Source: CBFCZU01 sp965602635 (GTDB lineage: Bacteria > Planctomycetota > Phycisphaerae > SM23-33). Taken from it: DNA of 16,748 nucleotides. The position numbers and the translations under genes were made by a program. Positions within the stretch are counted from its first letter, which is position 1. Each line of letters begins with the position of its first letter. Positions 8,012 through 14,935 of the stretch are shown here, piece by piece. The notes beneath the pieces were generated by a model. It did no database searches. It was not told the DNA's origin and worked only from the letters and a program-made list of their open reading frames with translations. The stretch is taken from assembly GCA_965602635.1 (NCBI GenBank), contig CBFCZU010000078.1, positions 1 to 16,748 of the forward strand, in the 5' to 3' direction.

Positions 8012-9223
8012 TCACTCGCCCTGCGAGGGGCTGCTCTGCCTCGCCTGCCTTAGACGGAACCGCGTCGCCCGCTCGGCCGGGCTGGCAAGTATCAGCAGGT
8101 TCTCCAGCAGGTACCCAATGAGCGGGCCTGGGTCACGCCGCGAGACGATCTGACAGCGAACCGACGGAGTGAAGGACGTCAGGAAGCTCCGCAACTGCTG
8201 GAACCGATCGCGACTGGTGAGAAACCACAGCAGATCGCCCGGCAGGAACCGCAGGAGGCCCCCCGCGCGGTAGTCTAGTTGGGGCGCCACGTCCAGGCCG
8301 CAGGCAAGCTGGTAGATCATCTCCGTCATATCGACCCCGGCGACGCAAGTAGCGCGGAAGCTCTCGGGGTAGCGCGGATTGATCTCCATCAGCTTGACGA
8401 GGCCGTCGCGCGGATCGGTGATGAAGTCGAAGTCGCAGAACCCGTACCACTTAAGTTCGCGCATCACGCGCACGGCCAAGTCGAGGACGTCCGGCCGCCG
8501 GACGATGCGGTTGAGCACACTGGAGCCGCCGCTGGGAGGGTAGTACCGAAGCTTGCTGTAGACCACGCCCGCCAGCAGCCGCCCGCCCTCGCCCATGACC
8601 GCATCAACCTTGTACTGCACGTCAGTGTGGGGGACGAAATCCTGCACGAAGCACCGGCCGAATTCCTGCTCGACAGCGGGCAGCTTCTCGGTCAGCTCTT
8701 CCGGAGCATTGACCAACGTCATGCCGCGCGCCCCGGCCGAGACGGCTGGCTTGATCAGGCACGGATACTCCGCCTCCGCGGCCACGGCTTCCAGCCCCTG
8801 CTCGTGGGGGTACCAGGTCCGCGGAATGGGCACGCCCGCCCGCTCAGCCGCCTGGAGGGTGAGGATCTTGTCGCGCCCGCCGCTGAACACCTCATACGGA
8901 GGGATCACCAGCCGGGTGTGGCGGCGAATGGCATCCTGGTGGCGGGCGACCAGGTCGGTCATGGCGTCGTCGGTCGGGAAGAGCACGTCCACGTGCCCGC
9001 GGGAGAGATACCGCAACAGGAACGCAATGCATCTCTCCGGATCGTCCACCGGCGAGGGATATATGACGCGCTCGCGAACCGACCTGGAGTAGAAACCCAG
9101 GCAGTACCGCCGTGGCGCGCCGGCGATCACCCGCCGCCCGTGGGCGTGCGCGGACTCGATCACCGGCAGCGCCGCCTTGTTCTGAACCTCGAGGACAAAA
9201 ACGTTAGGCCTGCGGGGTGCCAT
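8012..9223 (-). CDS. ATP-grasp carboxylate-amine ligase-like protein
   Basis: The 403-residue protein has a pre-ATP-grasp domain (about 1-115), then ATP-grasp landmarks: YPCLIKPAVSAGARGM at 153-168 with the ATP-binding Lys158, and the Mg-ATP-binding pair DFDF (264-267) and MEINPR (279-284), where Glu280 and Asn282 fit the metal ligands. The arrangement is that of CarB/PylC-type carboxylate-amine or carboxylate-thiol ligases. A hydrophobic stretch near 367-382 and a basic tail close the protein. It is last in the minus run; its strong site GGGAGG lies directly before ATG 9223 and overlaps the end of the deacetylase gene (9-bp gap), so the two are almost certainly co-translated. Such an enzyme would activate a carboxylate with ATP and join it to an amine, for example an amino acid onto an amino sugar, but the substrate is unknown. 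Confidence 0.87.
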   Translation of the reverse strand: MAPRRPNVFVLEVQNKAALPVIESAHAHGRRVIAGAPRRYCLGFYSRSVRERVIYPSPVDDPERCIAFLLRYLSRGHVDVLFPTDDAMTDLVARHQDAIRRHTRLVIPPYEVFSGGRDKILTLQAAERAGVPIPRTWYPHEQGLEAVAAEAEYPCLIKPAVSAGARGMTLVNAPEELTEKLPAVEQEFGRCFVQDFVPHTDVQYKVDAVMGEGGRLLAGVVYSKLRYYPPSGGSSVLNRIVRRPDVLDLAVRVMRELKWYGFCDFDFITDPRDGLVKLMEINPRYPESFRATCVAGVDMTEMIYQLACGLDVAPQLDYRAGGLLRFLPGDLLWFLTSRDRFQQLRSFLTSFTPSVRCQIVSRRDPGPLIGYLLENLLILASPAERATRFRLRQARQSSPSQGE

Positions 9224-9232
9224 GCGCCTCCC

Positions 9233-10069
9233 TCAGCCAAGCTCATCGAGCAAGGGCGCCAGGACGTCACGTATCGGCCCGAACTCGAACTGGCGCAGCA
9301 GCCGGTCGATCTTGCGAGCAAAGCCCTTCCGTCCCAGCCCCTGGTGGATTCGCTGCTTGAGCGACACCACGCCGCGGTAGGACTTCATTTCCGATGGATC
9401 GTACTCGTACGGGTGCATGTACACGATTCCCGGCCGGCCCAGGCGTTCGAACTGCCGCCAGGCTTTCCGAATGACCCAGTACGGCCAGAGCCGGAAGTAA
9501 CCTCCGCCCCCCACCGGTCTGCGCTTGCCCAGCCAGTCGAAGCAGGCGACCGGCGCCTCCACCAGGCGGTTGCCCCGCTCGGCGGTGACGATCCGCGGCT
9601 GCGGCGGGTAGCCGTCCATCCCGTAGCGCGACATCTTGATGGGGAACACCGACGAGTCGTAGCGGTGTCCCGTCTCGGCCAGCACGTCCGTCGCCCAGGG
9701 CGTCCGCTCGTCTATGGAGAAGCCGGGGGCGCGGAAGCCGATGATCTCCCGCCCGGTCCGGTCCTCCAGCATCTTCTTGGCGCGAATCAGGTCCTGGCGG
9801 AACTGCTCCTCGCTGAGCTTGAACACCTCCACGTGCCCGTAGCCGTGGCTCTGAATCTCGTGCCCGGCGTCGGCGATCAGGCTGACGACCTGGGGGGCCT
9901 TCTCGGCCGCCAGCCCCAGGACGAAGAAGGTCGCCTTCACGTCGGCGGCGGCGAAGGCCTCCAGCACTCTGTCGGTGCTCCGGGTGAAGCGGTCGGACAA
10001 TTCCGCACCGGGGTCGATGGTTGACTGGTACCAGTCCTCCACGTCCACGGATATCGCGTGCAACGTCAT
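9233..10069 (-). CDS. Polysaccharide deacetylase, PEP-CTERM/XrtA-locus type (NodB fold plus DUF3473-like tail)
   Basis: The 278-residue protein opens with HAISVDVEDWYQ, the hallmark of the deacetylases found in PEP-CTERM exopolysaccharide loci. Carbohydrate esterase 4 motifs are visible: the Asp pair in DVED (9-12), the metal-binding H-x3-H in SHGYGH (His75, His79), and RAPGFS with Arg113. The C-terminal region from about 165 onward, with VGGGGYFRLWPYW and YMHPYEYDP, fits the DUF3473 extension. It should remove N- or O-acetyl groups from a glycan. No signal peptide is present, as is usual for this subfamily. Start ATG 10069 has AAGG about 9 bases upstream. The gene lies 56 bp after the second aminotransferase and 9 bp before the ATP-grasp gene. 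Exosortase and other PEP-CTERM partners are not in this window. Confidence 0.92.
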   Translation of the reverse strand: MTLHAISVDVEDWYQSTIDPGAELSDRFTRSTDRVLEAFAAADVKATFFVLGLAAEKAPQVVSLIADAGHEIQSHGYGHVEVFKLSEEQFRQDLIRAKKMLEDRTGREIIGFRAPGFSIDERTPWATDVLAETGHRYDSSVFPIKMSRYGMDGYPPQPRIVTAERGNRLVEAPVACFDWLGKRRPVGGGGYFRLWPYWVIRKAWRQFERLGRPGIVYMHPYEYDPSEMKSYRGVVSLKQRIHQGLGRKGFARKIDRLLRQFEFGPIRDVLAPLLDELG

Positions 10070-10125
10070 CAGAATGACCTTGTCGCTCCGGCCGGCCCGG
10101 GGCAGTCACGATGGGGCGGGCGGAG

Positions 10126-11289
10126 CTATCGCGGCGGTCCCACTTCGCAGACCAGGTCCACACACTTGGCGGCGATGCGCTCGTTGGCGCGGGTATGGGT
10201 GGGGAAGTTGACGACTTCCCGCACGGCCTTCTCGGCCTCGGGGCACATGCCATCGTGATAGTCGTATACATCCGGATTGACGCGGCAGCGGTGCAGCGGA
10301 TGGTCGAACCAGTCGCTCAGGTCGACGAATCGTTTCCGGGCGGCGGCGATGGCCCCGGCCTTGTCGGCCACTCGCACGGAGTAGCACACCAGAGCGGGGT
10401 CCATGTGCTCGGGGATCACCGGGACCGGGAAGCCGCGCTCGGCGAGAAGCCTGTCGTAGACCCCCCTCATCTTCCGGCGGTGCCGAAGATTGGCGTCCAG
10501 GTACCAGCGAATCTGAGCCAGACCCGCGCGCGCCTGGCCCGAGCCCATGGATTTGAAGAAGTGCGGGTCGGTCTGGGGTTGGCCCTTCGCTTCTTGGCTG
10601 GTGGAGCTGCCCACCAGCAGTCTTCGGCCGACCAGCCAGCGGAAGAGTGTCCTGAGCATCGCGGTGGTCGTGGGGAAGTTGATGGCCCGGTTGACGCATC
10701 GCTCGGTCGTCAGCAGGGCGTTCTCCTTCCAGGTGGGAGAGGAAACCTCCGGCTGGAAGCTCTCGATTCTCTCGGCCAGCTCCGGGTCGTTGGTCGTGAC
10801 GAAGCCGCCGATGCCGAGCGTGAAGGTCTTGGTCCACTGCATGGAGTACGCGGCGGCGGCGCCAAAGGAGCCGGCCTTCTGGCCCTTGTAGTAGGAATCC
10901 AGCCCTTGGCAGGCGTCTTCCATCACCGGGATGCCGTGCTTATTGGCGATGTCCAGGATCGCGTCCAACTCGGGGGGCAGCCCGTAGGTAAACTGGGCGA
11001 AAATCACCTTGGTCTTCTTGGTGATCTTCTCCTCCAGCTTGTCCGGGTCCATGCCGTAGGTGACCGGCTCGATGTCCACGTAAATGGGCGTGGCGCCGAC
11101 GACCTTGATGGGGTTGACGGCCGTGACGCACGTGTAGCCCGGCAGGATGATTTCGTCCCCTTCCTTGACCCCCAGCGCCCGCAGAACGGCGTAGATCGCC
11201 ACGCGCCCTTTCCAGAAGCCAAAGGCCGACCGGACGCCGTACCACTCGGCGAAAGCTTTCTCGAACCGGCTTACGATCTCCTGGGACAT
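10126..11289 (-). CDS. DegT/DnrJ/EryC1/StrS-family PLP aminotransferase, divergent subgroup
   Basis: The 387-residue protein follows the sugar-aminotransferase fold: LPGYTCVTAVNPIKVVGATP near 49-68, VDIEPVTYGMDP at 71-82, the cofactor-contacting Asp125 in MEDACQG, and Lys154 in QWTKTFTLGIGG in the position of the PLP-binding lysine. It departs from typical members: the usual SGT-type loop is replaced by GFWKGRVAIYAV (24-35), and a segment of roughly 60-70 residues (about 178-245), with hydrophobic and basic patches, lies before the C-terminal domain. It would transfer an amino group to a keto-sugar nucleotide, but the divergence leaves room for another PLP reaction. Start ATG 11289 has AAGG about 9 bases upstream. 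It is third in the minus run, separated from the first aminotransferase by 268 bp. Confidence 0.88.
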   Translation of the reverse strand: MSQEIVSRFEKAFAEWYGVRSAFGFWKGRVAIYAVLRALGVKEGDEIILPGYTCVTAVNPIKVVGATPIYVDIEPVTYGMDPDKLEEKITKKTKVIFAQFTYGLPPELDAILDIANKHGIPVMEDACQGLDSYYKGQKAGSFGAAAAYSMQWTKTFTLGIGGFVTTNDPELAERIESFQPEVSSPTWKENALLTTERCVNRAINFPTTTAMLRTLFRWLVGRRLLVGSSTSQEAKGQPQTDPHFFKSMGSGQARAGLAQIRWYLDANLRHRRKMRGVYDRLLAERGFPVPVIPEHMDPALVCYSVRVADKAGAIAAARKRFVDLSDWFDHPLHRCRVNPDVYDYHDGMCPEAEKAVREVVNFPTHTRANERIAAKCVDLVCEVGPPR

Positions 11290-11557
11290 GGGAACACTAC
11301 CTTACTGACGCCGCTCTCCAGGGACGATGCGTCCCAAATGGTTTCCCTCTTTCGTCCGGCACAATCTCGGCCCGGAGACGCCGCTGCCGGTCTCGACCCG
11401 GCAGGAAGCTGTGATCCTACCGGGCCCCTGGCTGTCAATACAGCGGCGCCTTCCGCGCTCAGACTCCCCTGCCGGTTAACGGCTATATCGGCCAGGCCAG
11501 TCGGGGACTTCACAGGCATCTCTTGCATGACCAACCATCCGCTCATAATCAGCCGCA
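11290..11557. other. 268-bp gap inside the minus-strand run
   Basis: This is the only large gap in the minus run. It holds a hairpin with a perfect 7-bp stem (CTGCCGG 11384-11390, CCGGCAG 11398-11404, 7-base loop) without a T tract. A minus-strand TTGACA matches a -35 element but the -10 at proper spacing (ATCACA) is poor. A 95-codon minus-strand frame starts at an ATG overlapping the upstream gene's stop (TGATG at 11556-11560) and runs to 11271, overlapping the next gene. Its codons include ATA, AGA and AGG and its third positions look less GC-rich than the neighbours, so I do not call it a gene. Confidence 0.5.
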
Positions 11558-12724
11558 TCAACTGCATACCTCCAGCGCCTCCAGGAGCCCCGACTTCACG
11601 CGCCCGACTTGCTCTTCGGTCAGGCCGGCCGAGAACGGCAAGGCGATCGTCCGGGCGGCGATCCGCTCGGTGACCGGGAAATCCCCCTTCGCCGTGCCGA
11701 GCGCCTCGACGACGTGCGGCTGGATGTGGATCGGCACGAAGTACGGCGCGCAGCCGACGCCGCTGCTCCTCATGCAGGCCATGACGGCGTCGCGCTGATC
11801 CTGGCTGAACTCGTCGGCCAGGCGGATGACGTACACGAACCAGCTTGCCCGCTCCCGCTCGGCCATCGGCGGCAGGTGTACCTGCTCGACGTCGCCCAGT
11901 GCCCGGTCATACAGGTCCGCGGCGCGGTGTCGCTTCTCGAGTATCTCATCCAGCCGCCGGGCCTGGACCACGCCCAGGGCGGCGGTGATCTCGCTCATCC
12001 GGTAGTTGTACCCCAGCCGGACGTGACTGAGCCAGCCGCTGGAGCGAGCGTCCTGCCCGGCGGCCTTGGAGCCGGCCGACTCGTCGCGGCCCTGGTTGCG
12101 CATGGACCTGCACAGTGCGGCGAGGCGGTCGTCGTCGGTGACGATCATGCCCCCCTCGCCGGTGGTGATCTGCTTGTTGGGGTAGAAGGCGAACAGCCCG
12201 CACTGCCCGAAGCTCCCCGCCGGGCGGTCCCCCAGGACGCCGCCAAGGGCCTCGCAACTGTCCTCGATCAGCAGCAGGCCGTGCTTGCGGGCGATCCGCT
12301 CGTACTCATCGAAATGGGCCGTGTTGCCGAAAACCTCCACCGGCAGCAGGGCCTTGGTCCGGGGCGTAATGGCCTGCTCGATCGCGCCGGGGTCCATGTT
12401 GTAGCTGTCCGGGTCGATGTCAACGAAGACCGGTGTGGCGCGTTCGAAGAGGATGGAGTTGGTCGTGGCGACGAAGGAGAACGGCGTGGTGATCACCTCG
12501 TCGCCTTCGCCGATCCCCAGCCCGCGGACACACAGGTGCAGCCCGCTGGTGCCGGAGTTGACGGCGACGCCGTGGGCTCGCCCGGCCCTTTCTGCCAGGG
12601 CGGCCTCGAACGCCACGGTGTGGGGCCCGATGCTCAGCCGGTCGGTGGTGAGCACGGCCTTGACGGCCTGCACCTCCGCGTCGGTGATGTCGGGACCAGA
12701 CAGGGGGATGGGTTCCTCGCCCAC
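11558..12724 (-). CDS. DegT/DnrJ/EryC1/StrS-family nucleotide-sugar aminotransferase
   Basis: The 388-residue protein is a classic member of the PLP sugar-aminotransferase family (PglE/WbpE/PseC/DesV type). It shows VNSGTSGLHL near 55-64, VDIDPDSYNMDP at 101-112, Asp155 in LIEDSCEALG, and PLP lysine Lys184 in FYPNKQITTGEGG, followed by the NYRMSEITAALG segment typical of the family. It should convert a 4-keto (or 3-keto) sugar nucleotide to the amino sugar with glutamate as donor. The start is a GTG at 12724, supported by AAGG seven bases upstream. It follows the dehydratase gene by 57 bp, so the most economical reading is that it acts on the 4-keto-6-deoxy product of that enzyme; the exact stereochemistry cannot be told from sequence. 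Confidence 0.93.
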   Translation of the reverse strand: MGEEPIPLSGPDITDAEVQAVKAVLTTDRLSIGPHTVAFEAALAERAGRAHGVAVNSGTSGLHLCVRGLGIGEGDEVITTPFSFVATTNSILFERATPVFVDIDPDSYNMDPGAIEQAITPRTKALLPVEVFGNTAHFDEYERIARKHGLLLIEDSCEALGGVLGDRPAGSFGQCGLFAFYPNKQITTGEGGMIVTDDDRLAALCRSMRNQGRDESAGSKAAGQDARSSGWLSHVRLGYNYRMSEITAALGVVQARRLDEILEKRHRAADLYDRALGDVEQVHLPPMAERERASWFVYVIRLADEFSQDQRDAVMACMRSSGVGCAPYFVPIHIQPHVVEALGTAKGDFPVTERIAARTIALPFSAGLTEEQVGRVKSGLLEALEVCS

Positions 12725-12781
12725 GAGTTGCCTTTCAAAGCATACCGGCCAGAACTGAAGATTCCTTGTGGTGCGCCCCTT

Positions 12782-14791
12782 TCAGGACTCCTGCCCGCTC
12801 TCGGAGGCGACCGCCCCGGCGGCTGGGTCCGCCCCGGCGACGGCGTTGGGCTGAAATTCCGAGACAAGCTTCCGCAGAGCCGCCACGATCTGCTGGCGGT
12901 CAAGGGTGTTGACCAGCGATCGGAGCTCTTCCAGTGATTCCTGAACGCGGGCCCACTCAATCGCGCGCTGCTTCCAGATCTTCACCTTCGGATGCACGGT
13001 CGGGGCGAGGTCCTCGCCCTCGGTGCGCAGCTCCTCAAAGAGCTTTTCGCCGGGGCGCACGCCGGTGAAGACGATGTCCACGTCGTCGCCGACGCGCAGC
13101 CCGCTGAGGGTGATCATGTCGCGGGCGAGGTCGACGATCTTCACCGGCTCGCCCATGTCCAGCAGGAAGATCTGCCCTCCCTGCCCGTTGGCAGCGGCCT
13201 GGAGGACCAGTTGGGAGGCCTCCGGGATCGTCATGAAGTACCGCGTCATCTCCGGATGTGTGACGGTGACCGGCCCGCCCGAGCGGATCTGGCGCTCGAA
13301 GACCGGCACCACCGAGCCCGCCGACCCGAGCACGTTGCCGAACCGCACCGACTTGAACTGGGTCTTGCAGCCTTCCTGGCCGTTGAGCGCCTGGCTGTAA
13401 ATTTCCGCCACGCGCTTCGTGCAGCCCATGATCGACGAGGGGTTCACCGCCTTGTCCGTCGAGATGAGGACGAACTCGTCTGCGCCGTACTCGCGGGAGG
13501 CGTCGGCCATGTTCTTCGTGCCGAAGATGTTGTTCTTAACGGCCTCGCATGCGTTCTGCTCCATCAGCGGCACGTGCTTGTGCGCGGCCGCGTGGACGAC
13601 GACCTCCGGCCTGTAGGACGCGAAGACGGACATGACCCGCTGGCGGTCGTAGATGTCGCAGATGACGGGCGAGAGGTTGATGCCCGGGAAGTTTCGCCGC
13701 AGCTCGTTGGTGACCTCGAAGAGGCCGTTCTCGGCCTGTTCCACGAGGATCAGTTCGGCCGGGTCGAACATGCAGACCTGGCGGCACATCTCCGCGCCGA
13801 TGCTCCCGCCGGCGCCGCTGATGAGCACCCGCCGGTTGTTCAGGAGCCTGCCCACCGCCTGGCTGTCGAGGTCCACCGCCTCGCGCCCGAGCAGGTCCTC
13901 GATCTTCACTTGCCGGATCTGGCTGACGGTGACGTGCCCGCCGATGAGGTCGTCCATTGACGGGAGAGTCTGGAACTGGAGCTTGGTGCCCCGGCACATC
14001 TCGATGATCCGCCGCAGCTCCTTCTGGGTCGCCGACGGCACGGCGATGAGGATTTCGTCAACCTTCTCCTCCTCGCAAATGTCCTTTATGTCGTCGGTGG
14101 TGCCCAGTACGGGCGCGCTGTGCATGAAGGTGCCCTTCTTGGTCGGATCGTCGTCAACCAGCCCTATGACCCGGTACCGCTCAACCCGCATGCGGTAGAT
14201 TTCCCGCAGCAGGGCCTCGCCGGCGTTGCCCGCTCCGACCACCAGCACACGGCGGACGCCCTCACTGCTGACCGGGCGCATCTCCTCGTGATACAGCCGG
14301 ACACCCAGCCGCGCCACGCACACCACAAACACCGTCGCCATGAAGTCCAGCACCAGGACCCCTCGGCTGTAGCCGAAGGCCACCTGGCGCCCAAGCCACT
14401 GAGGCAGGTACACGAACACGACCACAGCCACGTACGCCACCATCAGGAATATCCAACTGGCGATCAGGATCGAGACCACGTCGCGGATGCTGGCGAACTG
14501 CCACCATCCGCGGAACAGCCTCAGCCGGGAGAAAATGAGGGACTTGACGACAAGGAACAACGGCAGCGAGGGGAGGAAGTACGTGTAGAACCACTCTCGC
14601 TGCAGGCCTTCGCCCGGCCAGCCGGCATCGAAGCGGACCAGATACGCCATGAGCAGGGCGACGGTGAACAACACGTTGTGGATGACCAGGTTGGTGATGA
14701 ACCGGTGGCGGAGCACAAGCTCGGCAAACCGGGAATTTCTCCTGCCGTTGTCAGTCCCCTCCACAGCATTATTGTCGTGATTCTCAGACAT
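12782..14791 (-). CDS. Membrane-bound UDP-sugar 4,6-dehydratase (WbpM/PglF/CapD-like polysaccharide biosynthesis protein)
   Basis: The 669-residue protein has about four N-terminal membrane helices (near 34-52, 72-90, 105-128, 146-165), then a CoA-binding-like Rossmann domain with VVGAGNAGEA (184-193), and a large extended SDR domain with ISGAGGSIGAE (324-334). The active-site stretch STDKAVNPSSIMGCTKR (444-460) has Met455 where most SDRs have the catalytic Tyr, four residues before Lys459; this Met form is known for WbpM. Such enzymes turn UDP-GlcNAc into UDP-4-keto-6-deoxy-GlcNAc at the cytoplasmic membrane. The chosen start is ATG 14791; an in-frame GTG at 14806 adds five residues and neither has a strong Shine-Dalgarno site. 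The Ala/Pro-rich C-terminal tail is likely disordered. It heads the minus run and feeds the aminotransferase gene 57 bp downstream. Confidence 0.93.
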   Translation of the reverse strand: MSENHDNNAVEGTDNGRRNSRFAELVLRHRFITNLVIHNVLFTVALLMAYLVRFDAGWPGEGLQREWFYTYFLPSLPLFLVVKSLIFSRLRLFRGWWQFASIRDVVSILIASWIFLMVAYVAVVVFVYLPQWLGRQVAFGYSRGVLVLDFMATVFVVCVARLGVRLYHEEMRPVSSEGVRRVLVVGAGNAGEALLREIYRMRVERYRVIGLVDDDPTKKGTFMHSAPVLGTTDDIKDICEEEKVDEILIAVPSATQKELRRIIEMCRGTKLQFQTLPSMDDLIGGHVTVSQIRQVKIEDLLGREAVDLDSQAVGRLLNNRRVLISGAGGSIGAEMCRQVCMFDPAELILVEQAENGLFEVTNELRRNFPGINLSPVICDIYDRQRVMSVFASYRPEVVVHAAAHKHVPLMEQNACEAVKNNIFGTKNMADASREYGADEFVLISTDKAVNPSSIMGCTKRVAEIYSQALNGQEGCKTQFKSVRFGNVLGSAGSVVPVFERQIRSGGPVTVTHPEMTRYFMTIPEASQLVLQAAANGQGGQIFLLDMGEPVKIVDLARDMITLSGLRVGDDVDIVFTGVRPGEKLFEELRTEGEDLAPTVHPKVKIWKQRAIEWARVQESLEELRSLVNTLDRQQIVAALRKLVSEFQPNAVAGADPAAGAVASESGQES

Positions 14792-14862
14792 TACGTCGCA
14801 CGGCACGAGACTCGGCGCATCACCTTACCTATTACGCATCGGACCGACAAGGGTTGCACGTT

Positions 14863-14882
14863 AATTTCGGGTGCCCGTAATT
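14863..14882. promoter_or_regulatory. Operator-like dyad upstream of the dehydratase gene
   Basis: The 20-bp element has the form AATT-t-CGGG-tg-CCCG-t-AATT, symmetric apart from the central TG and one T:T mismatch on each side. It lies 72-91 bp upstream of the dehydratase start, in the only sizeable gap before the minus run, so it could bind a dimeric regulator or be a short hairpin. No clear -35/-10 pair can be placed beside it. Confidence 0.3.
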
Positions 14883-14910
14883 GCCGGTGACCGGGCCGAA
14901 ATCGCCGCGC

Positions 14911-14933
14911 CGCCGGGGGCGTCTCCGCCGGCG
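14911..14933 (-). terminator. GC-rich hairpin just after the TPR gene stop, possible weak terminator
   Basis: A stem CGCCGG/CCGGCG (14911-14916 with 14928-14933, 11-base loop) begins two bases past the TAG stop of the TPR gene on the minus strand. No run of T follows, only a short ATTT, so intrinsic termination would be weak. It could instead protect the 3' end or attenuate read-through into the dehydratase run. Confidence 0.25.
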
Positions 14934-14935
14934 AG

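Noticed and set aside
8279..10024. 581-codon plus-strand frame opposite the ATP-grasp and deacetylase genes
   Set aside because: It crosses two recognised genes on the other strand and has shadow-type composition with no domain.
10111..11673. 520-codon plus-strand frame opposite the divergent aminotransferase
   Set aside because: Antisense shadow; the minus strand carries PLP-enzyme motifs in the same place.
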